DNA of 64,000 nucleotides, from assembly GCA_964035575.1 (NCBI GenBank), contig OZ037905.1, positions 831,001 through 895,000 of the forward strand. Direction: 5' to 3'. Source of the DNA: Rhynchopus sp. YZ270_cl-10 (lineage: Eukaryota; Euglenozoa; Diplonemea; Diplonemida; Diplonemidae). Numbering within the stretch: the stretch's first letter is position 1; every line of letters starts with the position of its first letter. The translations under genes were made by a program, and so were the position numbers. Positions 38,743 through 50,651 of the stretch are shown piece by piece. The notes below the pieces were generated by a model. It saw nothing but the letters and a program-made list of their open reading frames with translations. It searched no databases and had not been told where the DNA came from.

Positions 38743-38873
38743 AAAAAAAGTGTGTTGCTATCCACGGGTGCTTCTTAGATTATTTAGTTGAAAGCAACAG
38801 CCGTGTTTAAAAAAGGGGGGGCTCTGGACAAATGCCTCCTCCCCACAGAACAACACAAAAAAAAAAACTTTCT

Positions 38874-38909
38874 AAGATGAACTCAAGCGTCGCACTGCTG
38901 AGTCACCTT
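38874..38909 (+). repeat. HP1 hairpin
   Basis: AAGATGA...TCACCTT outer stem. The inner stem is CTCA(A)GC/GCTGAG instead of CTAAGC/GCTTAG, a double change. Confidence 0.75.
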
Positions 38910-39118
38910 GAAAATTTATAAGACGAAAAATGCCTCGAGTGAGCAAATGCACCGCAACTTTACAGAAAAAGTTATTTCAAAAACTCTTCCACTAAAAGGT
39001 ATTTAGGGGGAAAAAAGGAAAACTTCGGAAGGGGGGTGGGCACATATTTATAAAAGAAAAATGATCTGGCACATAGAACAATGACCAAAAAGAAAAGAAA
39101 AATAAAAAAAAGTTTGTC

Positions 39119-39153
39119 GGATGAGTCCTAAGCCTCTTCTGCTTCGCCACCTC
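39119..39153 (+). repeat. HP1 hairpin (partly decayed)
   Basis: GGATGAGTCCTAAGCCTCTT, then CTGCTTCGCCACC. Confidence 0.55.
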
Positions 39154-39485
39154 CAAGGGAAGGGAAAAAAAAGATACACTTTCTTGTTGTTGTGCGAAAC
39201 ACGATGAATCAGCCCCGTTCATTTGTATTTTTAAAAAATTTTTGATGTGTGATATCGTCAGAAAAAAAATATGACAACCGTTCTGTAACTACACAGTTGC
39301 CTTGAGTGTTATTTTTTCCCCCAACACAAAAAAAAATAATAATAAAATCACTGAAGAATCTAGTACTGACCGCCACCTGCGCCCATCATCGAGTGCAACC
39401 TGAAGGAGGTGATTGATTTTTTTTTTGCATATTTTTTGGTATTTTTTCATTGAATACGTGACCTATTGAAAGGTAACTGCGTCGA

Positions 39486-39530
39486 CAAACCCGCCTGAGA
39501 GCCCACTTGGGGCTAGTAGGGTATGTACTC
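39486..39530 (-). repeat. HP6 unit forming the 3' UTR start of the helicase gene
   Basis: Directly after the stop codon the minus strand reads CCCCAAGTGGGCTCTCAGG and CGGGTTTGTCGACGCAG. The hairpin GCCCcaaGTGGGC precedes the GTCGAC tail shared with 14043 and 45217. Confidence 0.55.
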
Positions 39531-41667
39531 GATGTTGGCCGAAGCCTTTGTACTACGGAAGGTATAGACGTCGTTTCTAATTTTTTTTACCAAAGAGTGA
39601 GCGGCATACATATTTCCTGCGTTATAGCTCGAGGCTTCCTGCACCGCCTTCTCCTGGAGCATCTGCTTGCGCGAGACAGTTCTGCCAGACGACACGGTGT
39701 TGCAGTCTGCGTCCTTGTCACCCTGGCCTCCCTTGCGACCCTTGCCCCCCTTGCCCCTCGTCATGACAGGTGCGCTCGTGACAATGTCTCTGAGCTTCTG
39801 CGGCACGTCCTGGTTGTGCTCTTGCAGGTAATTCAACAGGTTCCGCCCAACGCCACGGTTTTTCTGTGTATAATTGGGCAGTTGGAAGGGTTCAGGGTTA
39901 GAACACAAAAAAAGTGGTGACGCCTGGATGGAGAAAGAAGACCGCATACCTCGTTGAAAAACGCCGTGGCCACCCCAGTGTTCCCCGCACGCCCAGTACG
40001 TCCAATGCGATGGGTGTAGTCATCCAGGTTGCCCGCCAGGTCGTATTGCACAACGTGCGACACGTTCGGGATGTCCAACCCTCTGCTCGCAACATCCGTG
40101 GCAACAAGGATGGGTGCCTCCCCACACTTGAATGCGGCCAGGGCGGTTTCACGTTCTATTTGCGTCTGCGAAAACAAAAGGTGTGAACAAAAAATTGGGC
40201 GGGACAAAAAAAAAAAAAATAACTACAAAATCACACAAAAGGAACACATACCCTGTCACCGTGAATCGTAGTCGCGCTGAGTCCCTCCTGCACAAGTCTG
40301 TGCACCAATTCATTGGCAGCGCTCTTGGTGTCGACGAAGACGAGGACAAGCTTGCGCGACTCTGCGTGGTGGAGGAGGGCGAGCAGGAACTCAGGTTTTC
40401 TGTTCTCTGGGCAGTACTCAAGGGTCTGGGTGATACCGGTGTTGGTGGACCCAATGGTGCCGACCTTGATGAAGTAGAACGGGGACGAGAGGAACTCACG
40501 CGCAAGGCGCTGGATGGGCTGCGGGAAGGTTGCGGAGAACATCATGGTCTGGATCTCCTCGATGGGGGGCATGTCACGCTGCTTGATGATCTGACGCATC
40601 TGCACGTCGAAACCCATGTCAAGCATTCTGTCCGCCTCATCAATGCAGAACACGTAGATGTTCGAGAGCGACACCTTTGGTGGCGGCCCACCTGAAGGCG
40701 ACGTGCTGCCTTTCCTCTGACGCGGTGTGCACAGGTCAATGAGACGCCCCGGGGTGGCAACAAGAAGCTGGCAACCCTTGTCCAAGTCCTTGATCTGCAA
40801 ACGCATGTCAATACCACCGTAAGTCGCAACACTGCGCAGCCCCGTGCGGAAGGTAAACTTCTGCGCCTCTTCGAAGATCTGCATCGCCAGCTCGCGTGTC
40901 GGTGCAAGGATAAGCGACTCAGGCGCAACCTGCGCCCTCCCAAGACGTTTTTTGAAGACACGGGGCCCATTGCGCAGAAGGGTGTGGATGAGGGGGAAGA
41001 GGAAGGCCGCGGTCTTCCCGCTTCCTGTCTGCGCGCACGCCATGACGTCACGCCCGCTGAGCATGGTGGGGACGGAGAACTTTTGGATTGGGGTGGGCTT
41101 GCGGTATTTGTAACGCTCAATGTTGTCGAGCAGGAGGGGGTGCAGCCCGGAGTTTCCGAAGTCGAGAAGCGGGTCGGGTTGGGGCTCGGGTCCGGTGACC
41201 TCGACGGGGATCTCTTGTTGTTTGTCGAAGTTGAGGCCTGCCTGGTGGCGTGTGTTGCGGAAGAGATGGTCGTAGTTTTCGTCGTCAACGGCATTGCCCC
41301 ACGACGTGCGCCCCGACTGCTGGCCGTAGCCTGCCGTCCGGCGCTGCTGCTGCTGCTGGTTCTCCTTCCTCTCGTACTCATCCGCCTCCTCCTGCCAGCC
41401 ACCAGCTTCTTCAGTGCTCGCACCCCTTCCCTCTTCCTCACCCTTGCCCCCACGCCAGGTCCCCTTTTTGCCCTTTGCCCCCTTAGACCCTTTCCCCAAC
41501 TCCTCCTGTTCTGGGGACGTTGTGGGTGGTGTCAACGGAGTCGTGCTCGGCGGTGCACTCTCCACAGGCGCAGGTGCGCTGGTGCTCGCCTCCCCCGAGA
41601 CTCCCGCCTCCTGGTCAGCCAGCATCTGCTTCCGTCTCATGGACGGGGGTACATAACTACCTCCCAT
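39513..41667 (-). CDS. DDX3/Ded1-type DEAD-box RNA helicase (three exons)
   Basis: ATP-dependent RNA helicase acting in translation initiation and mRNP remodelling. Exons are 41667-40252, 40165-39950 and 39863-39513. Both introns are 86 nt, phase 0, and run GTATG to CAG. The spliced protein has 660 residues. An N-terminal [13 protein letters not shown] and an RGG/Gln-rich region lead to the two RecA domains. Motifs: [17 protein letters not shown] (IDEADRMLD), SAT, RGLDIP and [10 protein letters not shown]. The C-terminal [14 protein letters not shown] is the DDX3/Ded1 extension. The last residues ([13 protein letters not shown]) and 3' UTR coincide with a dispersed repeat module, so the true C-terminus may have been modified by an insertion. 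The ATG follows CAACACAG by 15 nt. Confidence 0.93.
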
Positions 41668-42142
41668 ATGAGTATGGATGAGCTGTGTTGTGTTGTGTTG
41701 TGAAAAAAAGAAACGGATAAAGGGGGGGTTGGGGGGGTTGCGGGGGGGGAGGGTTGTGATAACTTTCTGTGTAGTTGCGCTGTGGTGTGTAGGAGTTTTT
41801 TCAGCAAAAAAAGGGGGAACCTTGAAAGATGCATAGCCCCACGAGCTCATACATCTGGTAAAATGCCCCAAACAATTAAAGAATAAAGTAGGGAAGTTGT
41901 AATTGGGAGGTTGGAAGCACCAAGCCAAATGACGTCGCGTTGAATTGAGACTGTCTAGTAAGTAGGAACTTGCTAACCCAGTCAAGAGAAGAGAGAAGAA
42001 TCTCCCGACAAGAAAATTGCAACTGTTGAGGGTGCAACCGCTCGTAGGGTGATTGGGGAGAGCGGAACAAACGTTCCTAACAAAGCATACAAGATGAGCG
42101 GACCACATCATAAAAATATGGCAAACGCTCGCAAAAGTTGTG

Positions 42143-42170
42143 GAAGTGCCTCCGTGAACGCAAGCACTGT
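42143..42170 (+). repeat. HP2 unit (short)
   Basis: AAGTGCCTCCGTGAACGCAA and GCACTG; outer stem AGTGC/GCACT. Confidence 0.55.
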
Positions 42171-42299
42171 AGCCACATAGGAAAAAGATATGATAAAAAA
42201 AAACGCAGATTCTACGAATAGGTATTCGGGATCACTCCAATGCACCTATAGTACAGTTTTCCCTGGTCGGTTCGTCGTGCCCCACACCACCGGCAGGTA

Positions 42300-44200
42300 G
42301 CAGCACACCGCACGCACACCGGTTGCCCTTGCCCACTGCACCAGACCACACCCACCAAAAATGGAATCCGTTTGAGTTGGAGTATGTCCACACAGTGGCT
42401 CAGCCACCCTCCACAACACCTGCACACAGCAACCACCACGCACACAGCATGGCACTTCCAATGCACGCAGTGCAGACCCCTAAGGCACACTTATGTGAGC
42501 GGTACTGTTCTGAGCACAGCACACCTTCATGAGATAAGCGCTACCATGTTGCAGTGCACACCGCCGGACGCCATCAACAGCGCACTCATCAACACCTCTG
42601 ACACACCACCATGGGCACGGCACCATCATGGCTGCTCCAATGCACGCAGTGCACTCTTCTGAACACTGCGTACTGTTGTGAACGCAGCTTCCTTAACAAA
42701 GGTGGCCATGTCCACACCCTTCTGAAACACCACACCATCATGGGCACCACAGTGAACGCTTCCACCACGACCGCCACCATGAATGCTTCCCATGCAGGCA
42801 GTGCACTCTTCTGAACCCAGCGCTGCGATGGAGACAGTGTCTCATTCTGCACAGCGCACGACCGTGTACTGCTCCACACAGTGCACGATAGCGCACGCCT
42901 CAAATACACTTCGGGCTTGTCGTAGGTGTGGAAGGGTCCGATGGGCAGAGGTCGCTGACAAAGAGCGCAGTACCTGTCCACAGCGTGTTGCAGCATTTGG
43001 AGCGTTCACGTACAGCATCGACCTAAGCGCTGTGTGCTCTCGGCAGCTGCCTCTAGCTCGCCACCTCAATGGCAAGAGGACGACTTCCGCAACCACAGGC
43101 CCGAGTTCGTCGTGACGTGCTCACATGAGGTCTAAAGCAGCATATAGAGTCCTGACGTTCATGAACACCTCCAGTGAGCGCAATTATGCACCTTTATGCA
43201 ACTCCAGCGTGCGCGTTGCTTGAGCACAATGGACTCTCCCAACATGAGTCTCCAGCACAACCATGCAGCATGGCCACCTCAATGCACGCAGTGCACTACA
43301 TGGGATGCCGTTCCCCACGACCATGAAGCACTCCACCACGAAACCCACCGCACTGCGCACTTCCACCTGCACGCGTACCCAACGTGAACACCTCCACGCA
43401 TCATGGCTGTTCCAAACAGAGCCTCCACAGCGCACGATGCGAAGTGCACTGCTCTGGACAGCCTAGCATGCAGCAACGCGCACACCAACACGGACACCTT
43501 CTCACGTGCACCCAACGTGAATGCACCGCACCGTGCATGCTAAAATGCACGCAGTGCACTCTTCTGAACAGCGCACTGTTGTGAACGCAGCTTCCTTAAC
43601 AAAGGTGGCCATGTCCACACCCTTCTGAAACACCACACCATCATGGGCACCACAGTGAACGCTTCCACTACGACCGCCACCATGAATGCTTCCCATGCAG
43701 GCAGTGTACTCTTCTGAACCCAGCGCTGCGATGGAGACAGTGTCTCATTCTGCAAGGCCGGCTGTGACCAGCTCCAGTATACCCAGTGTGGATAGCGAAC
43801 GCCTCAAACCTCAGCAATGGACTGCTCTCAAGCAAGGTACACTGTTAAGGCACACAGTGTCATGACGACCGCATGAATCATGAACGCCACCACCACGCAC
43901 ACAGCATGGCACTTCCAATGCACGCAGTGCAGACCCCTAAGGCACACTTATGTGAGCGGTACTGTTCTGAGCATAGCACACCGTCATGGGACAAGCGCTA
44001 CCATGTTGCAGTGCACACCGCCGGACGCCATCAACAGCGCACTCATCAACACCTCTGACACACCACCATGGGCACGGCACCATCATGGCTGCTCCAATGC
44101 ACGCAGTGCACTCTTTTGAACACTACGTACTGTTGTGAACGCAGCTTCCTTAACAAAGGTGACCACGTCTACAGCCCTCTCGCAACTCTACGCAACACCC
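42300..44200. repeat. duplicated zone of degenerate TGCACGCAGTGCA repeats
   Basis: The motif ATGCACGCAGTGCACTCTTC or close variants recur near 42461, 42641, 43282, 43541, 43916 and 44095. Larger blocks are duplicated: 42431-42710 against 43882-44160, and 42640-42855 against 43545-43757, both about 95% alike by eye. Frames on both strands look protein-like only because of the repeat's base composition. The core is itself a palindrome (TGCAcgcagTGCA). No gene is supported. Confidence 0.7.
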
Positions 44201-44634
44201 ACGACACCTCCCTCTGGCGATCTAGCGTCGTTGACAAAGGCGAGGTCTCCATGACGTTCACGAAGGCTTCCAACTGTTCTGCAGAGGTTAGCGACAACCT
44301 CATGCATGGACGCTGCGTACTTCACTTATGCAAGGCCTGTGAGAGACGTTCGCGTCGGTGCGCCTCGTGCACCATGCACCGTCGAGCTGTTAGTTAGGCG
44401 GTCGGTCGAGCTCTGTGACACCAAGGTGGTTGCACCACGCGACCTTACCGCCAGAGGCCCAGATAAAGTGGGGTTCTGCGCCGGTCTTCCGGGATGCCTC
44501 CGTCGAGAAGGCCTGCTGCTGTTTGCATGGCAGACTAAAGGTGCTGCCCACATGAAGCACTCCACTACGCCCGCAGATACACGCCAGGCCTCAGGCTAAT
44601 TTTTGTCCACACCCCACTCATAAAAATCACGTCC

Positions 44635-44703
44635 TCAACCACCTCAACCACCTCAACCACCTCAACCACCTCAACCACCTCAACCACCTCAACCACCTCA
44701 ACG
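44635..44703. repeat. 9-bp minisatellite (CCTCAACCA)n
   Basis: About seven perfect tandem copies. Confidence 0.9.
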
Positions 44704-45216
44704 CACCTCCATCAAAAAAAATAATCCAAAATAGGCCACCACCCAAAGCAATGTCGTACCAAGGCACAGCACACCACCCTCTCTCCAAGCCCCACACAGG
44801 ATGCAACCCTGCCACAACCCAGCACCTTCTGCTGAACGCCCAACACGGCGGACGGGGAGACAACGTATGGCCTGCCCCGTCTACCTTTGCTACACCGCAA
44901 CGCAGCACAAGCACACACTTTTTTTTCTTTTTCCCTCTTTCTCTTCTTCAAAGAACACACAGTTCCACCGTACCACCCAACGAGCCCAGGACGCAACGCA
45001 TATCCTTACGACACCTTGGGCCACATTCCGCACCTCGGAAGTACACCAAGAGACTGGGTGAGCCACCACTCCCACCCTGGCACCATCGTACACACCAACA
45101 CCCTACCCACCAAAAATGCAGAGAACGTCCCTCAAGAGTGAGCCTACCTTCGTAGAAGCTGGCAGGTTTTGCTGGTTTTTGAAGACTTTTTTATTCTTGT
45201 TTTTGTGTTGTTTTTT

Positions 45217-45283
45217 TTTTTTTTTTTTGTTGTGTCGACAATCGCCTAAGAACTCACTTAAGGCTAATAGGCTTTTAAATGGG
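45217..45283 (-). repeat. HP6 unit with poly(A)
   Basis: The minus strand reads CTATTAGCCTTAAGTGAG, TTCTTAGGCGATTGTCGAC and ACAAC followed by about 18 A. The stem GCCTtAAG/CTTAGGC differs from other copies but still pairs. Confidence 0.7.
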
Positions 45284-46807
45284 GGGAAAAAGAGCGAAAA
45301 AGAGAGAGAGGGAGAAAAGTGAACACCTCGTTCAGTAATGCGCTCAAAAAAAAAAAAAAAAAAAAAATGACAAATTTGCAAAACGCATATCCCCTCTGCG
45401 CACATCGCTGGCAAACCTCCGCGTCGTTCTTTTTAAATTCACGGGTTGCCTACGATCGTAGTACGATCGTTTACGATCGTACCAAAAAACGATCGTAACG
45501 ATCGTAAAATATCGTACTACGATCAACTACGATCGTACTACGATCGTAAACGATCGTAGTACGATCGTAGTACGATCATTACGATCGTAGTACGATCGTA
45601 GTACGTTTGCCAAACGAAATAACGAATATCGCTTGAAATACCGTTCGATATTCCTTGCATGGTGTGCATGAAGCACACACAAGGTATATCAAACGATAAT
45701 CAATCAGATAAAACGTTACATCATTGGAAAATTGTTGGCACCGCCGCCCTGTCTTCGTATTTATTACGTCGACAGGCCAAACAACGTTGGGCTCAGAAGA
45801 AGCAGTGCTAGACAGTCACTGGGGATCAACATGAGAACCAACTCCCAACAACACAGGCTACCGAAGTAGCAGGTGGGGTGTTGCGGGTGTTTGGGGTGAA
45901 AGAAAATCGATTTTGGTAAGTTACAGCAGAAAATTCTTAAGTTTGCAATAGCGAGAAGGGTTACATTGCTCTTGCGAGCTGTGAACCGGTAAGGTTGAGA
46001 AGGGTGACACGGCATACAAGTACAAGTACAAGTAAGACGTACCTTCTGCAAAGGCTGAATTCGCAATTCTAAGGGATATGAATTCAGCCCCCACTGTTTT
46101 TTTGAGATGATCATTCCATGGTATACTAAGCGTTCCCGAAGAATGAATCACCCCCTCCTCGTTCATGCAAACTCAAGAAAATTCTGAAGTAACTACAACC
46201 TGGCGTGCGGGTACAGATGCATTGCTTTGTTCTTTCCTCAAAGTCATGTGTGATCTCTCGGGTCTGTACTAAAGTCAGTGTTTAGATAAGCATCCACTTG
46301 ACTCGTTCTAACAACCGTTGAAATCTAGAACAAAACAACACACTGCCCCTTCTCACACCAAGCCGCCATGCTTCAAGAGCATGCCCTGGGCAAAAATTAC
46401 TGTGACAAAAATTAGTATTCTGGGGGAACGCAATATTTTCTTGTGTCTAGTCCTCCGCAAGCAGAGGACAGACTTTCCGGATCCCGAAGTCGAATTTCTT
46501 GCACTAGCTATGCTCCCTGGGTTAAATGGCTATAGCAGTGACTGACTAAGAGTTTCATAATAATTAGGGTGGTCTGGGGTGGGTTAATGGAAAAGTTGGT
46601 ATATAAACCCGACTTTTACGATCGCCACCTGGTTTTGAAATAATTGCACCAGCTCTTCCGTGGGCACTGCTTCGCTGTCACGATGAAGGGTCGTCGGTTC
46701 GGGTACCTGATAAGAGAAATTGAATGTAAAAGTAGAGACTACAACAAAAAAACAAACAAACAAGAAGCCGCCCCGTACCCCACGTAAAAGTGACATTTTT
46801 GTTGACA

Positions 46808-47422
46808 AAAAAAAAAAAAAAAACGTGCCCGTCTAGGTGTCGATAGCATCGCTGTTATCAGGTCACAGCTGTCAAGGTCCGTCCGATGGCTCGCTGACGC
46901 GGCATGGGGAACTGCACCACTCGATGCCTACGGCCCTAGCATATCAGCTAGAGCATCTAGGTGGTCTTCACCTCCAACCTCCTCTGCTGGCACATCGGAG
47001 GGTGACATGATCGACGACGTCCTCGCAGCGGGAGATCGGCCTGCCGCGAATGACGTGCCGCCTGCTGAGGGTGACCCTGAGCCCAACCGTATTTTAAAAC
47101 TAAAGCGTTCTGTTTCTCCCCCCTCCCGTAAACAGAATCCATCAACACGTTCTTCAAAAAGAAAACGCTCGTCTTCCCCCAGAGCATGCGACAAAACTGC
47201 CAAAAAACGGAAGAAATCCGTCATCAATGCCCCCCCCTCCGCCCCGCCACCCCCATCTGATGATGGCCCGGTGGGTAGTAGTATCAGCGACATCAGTGTG
47301 ACATCTGCCACACAAGAGAGATCATCGCGCTCGTCTGCGGTGACATAAAAATGTTTAGTATAGTGGAGCACACTCTAGGGTGGCTACACTAATACAACCA
47401 AGTTTTCAAAAAAAAAAAAAAA
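46808..47422 (+). mobile_element. retroposed gene-end fragment inside element A
   Basis: A plus-strand frame runs open from 46824 to a stop at 47346, with gene-like composition. Its C-terminal part is basic and serine-rich (NRILKLKRSVSPPSRKQN, KRKRSSSPRA) with an acidic end. A 60-nt 3' tail that is an HP5 unit follows (47357 onward), then A15. A-rich sequence also precedes it. This fits a 5'-truncated LINE- or mRNA-derived insertion. No reverse transcriptase or known domain is seen. Confidence 0.45.
47357..47422 (+). repeat. HP5 unit with poly(A), in sense after a stop codon
   Basis: TATAGTGGAGCACACTCTAG, GGTGGCTACACTAATACAAC and CAAGTTTTC, then A15. Loop changes (CACaCT...AGgGTG) keep inner pairing. 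Confidence 0.75.
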
Positions 47423-48673
47423 TAGCGGACATGTCGAAAAGGGAGAAAACCGGGGGGTTAAAAACATACCTTGCACTCGGCCCACTCTCCAGGTACAAAG
47501 AACATCACTGCACGACAAACCCACTACTACAATAGAAAATAACTATTTTTTACCGAACAGAAAGGTCGTTTTATTGATGAGTGTTTTCTGAGTGCACACT
47601 CAGTGGGGACAAAATGCAACACTTCAAGGCATGCAATACTCCAAGGAATTTGCTAAGGAAAAGTCGATATTGTGGGCCCCTGTAGTAGTGCATATAGTTA
47701 CCCCCAGATCGTCAAAACACCCGATTTTTGCGTTTTTTTGCACTTTTTGGTGCCCAAAAACCCAACTCAGGGGTCGAAATTTTCCCGAAAAAAAAAATTT
47801 TTTTTTTGAGATTTTTTGATTTTTTGACAAGGCGCTGGCCCATACAAAATGCACTGGTGGTACAGAAAATGACTGGGGAATTAACTCTAGATGCTCAAAA
47901 CAGCCCAATTCTTGCTTTTTTTGACTTTTTGGTCCCAGAAGGGTACCTAGGGTGTAGTGAGCAGGCCTCAAAAACACTTGTGAAAAAAAAAAATTGGGAT
48001 TTTTTTTTTTGAGATTTTTTCAAAAATCGACTTGTTTTTGGTAAAAATCACGAAATTTTGGGTTCGCGGAACCGCGTTTTAGACCCCCCTAGATGCTCAA
48101 AAGTGCCAAATTTTGCTTTTAATGGCCTCAAATCGTCGAAATTAGCCCAATATAGGGGCAAAAAAAAAAATTCGAGGGTCTAGGTATGGAGAGCGAGCAC
48201 CTTAGAAGGAAGATCGTACGATCGTACTACGATCGTACTACGATCGTTACGATCGTAGTACGATCGTACGATCATAATACGATCGTAAGTACGATCGTAC
48301 TACGATCGTACTTTGATCGTAGTACGATCGTAGTGCGATCAAAAAAGAGCTGCGATCGTAAGAGATCGTACTACGATCGTAGGCAACCCGTGTTTTTTGG
48401 TTTATTTGATCACAGTTCTGTGAGGGGGGGAGAGGGAAAAAAAAAGTTAAGGTTGTCAGTGCAAAAACATGAGTTGCAGCACCACAAACATCGAAGCGAA
48501 ACCCCGTTCTGCATGAAGCACAGACTGATTCTCTTTCCGGAGAAAAAAAAAAAAAGAAGGGGAAAAAAAAGGTGTCGTGCCACCCCCTCTACCCCCCTTT
48601 CTGTCGACAATTCAAGTAGGTTCTCAAAATGCCACACCCCTCCCCCAACAAAAAATAAAAAAGTGAAGTTACT

Positions 48674-48709
48674 AAGATGAATCTAAGCTTTTCGTGCTTA
48701 GTCACCTTG
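48674..48709 (+). repeat. HP1 hairpin (typical copy)
   Basis: AAGATGAAT, CTAAGC-ttttcgt-GCTTAG, TCACCTTGA. Confidence 0.75.
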
Positions 48710-49300
48710 ATCGATTGCTATCGCACAAAAATCATCAAAAAAGTTGATAGTGCAAATCAAAAAAAGAAGTCAGGATCCGACATCACCTCCCTGGAGTGTA
48801 GACTGAAACACTTTTTTTTTGATAAATTATTGGAGTAGTGTAGTTGCCTCAGTTGTGTTGCCACAGTTTGTGCAATCTCCACTTTTTTTTTTTTGCGGTA
48901 TTGACCATCACTCACCAAAGAGGAGAGTTCTGAACTCAATGTCCACCTTTTTGGCTAGAATACATTTTTTTTTTGTTTTACTTTTTGTTTTAATTGCATA
49001 CATACCACTCAACAATATTTTTTTTTGTAATTCCGACAATTTTTTTTTTAAATACTGATTTCACTTTATCACCAGCTTTGTTTTTTCCCCCTTTATTCAA
49101 CGCCAATTGAACTACACCCTGCTTTTTCCCACTCCATCAATACTGCGACACGAGGGACGACACCTTGTCATCTTCAGTTCCTCTAGACGCAGTACGCTGC
49201 GATGATTCAACAGAGTAATTTTTTCCCCCTTTTTCTGTCCCGACCCTTGCTTTTAACTTTAAGGGGAAAGTCCCTCATACCCACATTTTTTCCCCCAATT

Positions 49301-49360
49301 CTTTTTTTTTGAAAACTTGGTTGTATTAGTGTAGACACCCAGAGGATGAACTCTACTATA
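49301..49360 (-). repeat. HP5 unit as 3' UTR of the CCHC/RS gene
   Basis: Twenty-odd nt after the stop codon the minus strand reads TATAGTAGAGTTCATCC, TCTGGGTGTCTACACTAAT and ACAACCAAGTTTTC, then A8. The stem TAGTAGAG/CTACACTA carries one mismatch. Confidence 0.7.
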
Positions 49361-49383
49361 ATGTTTTTTTATTGCAGCTGCGT

Positions 49384-50486
49384 CTACGCAACGTCCTCAG
49401 AGGCGTCTTCCTTGTCGTCGTCGCCGTCGTTAGATGCCTTGTCGTTGGAGGCCTTGTCAGCATTGTCAGAGGCCTTCTCAGAGGCCTTGTCTTCAGACTT
49501 CGCGACCGAGGGGGAGCGGGAGCGGGAGCGTGCGTCGGACATGTTGCTCTTCTTGTCGTCCTCCTTGTCCTCGTTGTCGTCCTTGTGCGAGCCGCTCTCG
49601 CTCTTGCGTTCCTTGCGGTCGTCGTCGGACATCTTGTCATCATCATCGTCGTACCTGCGGCGTGCCGGCTTGTCATCATCCTCCTGCGCCTGCTTCTTTC
49701 TGAAGTTTTCCTCAGAGTTGCTACGGTTCTTCTCCCCCTCTCTCCCCGCCTGTAGTGTGAAGTGGAAAAAAAAGCGGAACAAAATCATACCGGGTGTTCG
49801 AACTTGCAGTCGTCCCCCTTGTTGCATGCACCCCTCAGGTAGTCGAAGCAGATGCCAGGGCCGCCTTTGTTGTCGGGGCATTCGCGGCTCTGGTGGCCCT
49901 GCTTGCCGCAGCAGAAGCAGTTGTCGCGCTGGCGGCGCCTTGGGCAGTCCCTGCTGACGTGCCCGAAGCCACGGCAGCTGAAGCATTGAGTGTCGTTCCC
50001 GCCGCGTCCCCGTTGGTCAGGGCAGTCTCTGCGGAAGTGCCCAGTACGGCCACAGCCGTAGCACTCCCCAGGACCTCCACCTCTGCCTCCTCCACGCTCG
50101 GGGCAGTCCTTGTTCATGTGCCCAACTTTGCCGCAGGTGAAGCACTCATTTCCCTTTCCACGACGTTCCGGGCAGTCGGCAACGGTGTGCCCGGTTCTCT
50201 GACAGCAGTAGCAGGTACCCTGATCTCTGCGCTCGTACCCACCACGGTTGTCGTTTCTGCGGTCGTCCCTGGGGTCCATGCGTCTGTCGTCCATGCGGTC
50301 GTACCCACGGTCACGGTTGTCACGGTTGTCCCGGTAGTCGCGGCTGTCGCGGTTGTCACGGTGGTCGCGATCGTCTCTTCTGTCATAGTCACGACGGTCT
50401 CTGTCGTCTCTGCGGTCGTACCCACGATCACGGTCACGGTTGTCCTCAAACCGGTCGTACCCACGGTCACGGCTGTCGTATCCCAT
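49384..50486 (-). CDS. CCHC/CCCH zinc-finger protein with acidic RS tail (two exons)
   Basis: Probable single-stranded nucleic-acid binding protein. Exon 1 is 50486-49791 and exon 2 is 49749-49384. The 41-nt intron starts GTATG and ends CACTACAG, phase 0. The protein has 353 residues. Residues 1-95 are arginine/aspartate repeats (YDRRDDRDRRDYDRRDD-like). Five CCHC knuckles follow (CYCCQRTGHTVADC through CFCCGKQGHQSREC), then one CCCH finger (CFDYLRGACNKGDDCKFEH) at the exon junction. The Lys/Asp/Ser-rich tail includes RSRSRSPS. The layout suits an mRNA-binding or splicing-related factor. Its 3' UTR is an HP5 unit. The ATG follows CCTTCAG and CAACACAG. Confidence 0.9.
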
Positions 50487-50651
50487 AGTGCTGTGTTGTG
50501 TTGATCCTGAAGGGTTATGTGTGAGAGAGGAAGAAGATAAAAAGAGAAGAGCGGGTCGTTAAGTCCTAGAGTACTGATAGGTGTGGCCTTTTGGGCAAAG
50601 CGAAGTGGAGGCATGAGGGGGGAAGGTCTGTTAAATGGCGGGGGGAACAGA

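Larger units (their letters stand above)
45440..48392. mobile_element. element A: CACGG-ended palindrome-array transposon, non-autonomous
   Basis: The inverted ends CACGGGTTGCCTACGATCG and its complement are identical for 28 bp. They continue as arrays of TACGATCGTA palindromes (45440-45606 and 48207-48392). TT lies on both flanks, consistent with a 2-bp target duplication. The interior has two modules shared with element C (45738-46552 against 52205-52932; 48050-48180 against 54660-54797) and one shared in reverse with element D (47690-48030). An A-tailed retroposed sequence (46808-47422) is nested inside. No transposase frame. CACTA/Mirage-type (CMC) transposons have comparable ends and subterminal repeats. 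Confidence 0.85.

Noticed and set aside
42372-44119. Several 60-135-codon frames on both strands in the duplicated zone
   Set aside because: They overlap on both strands, have no start or splice context and arise from a repeated GC-rich word; no domain is seen.
46928-47371. 147-codon minus-strand frame opposite the retroposed fragment
   Set aside because: The plus-strand reading ends in a stop, a hairpin and poly(A), so the sense strand is plus. The minus frame is a mirror effect.
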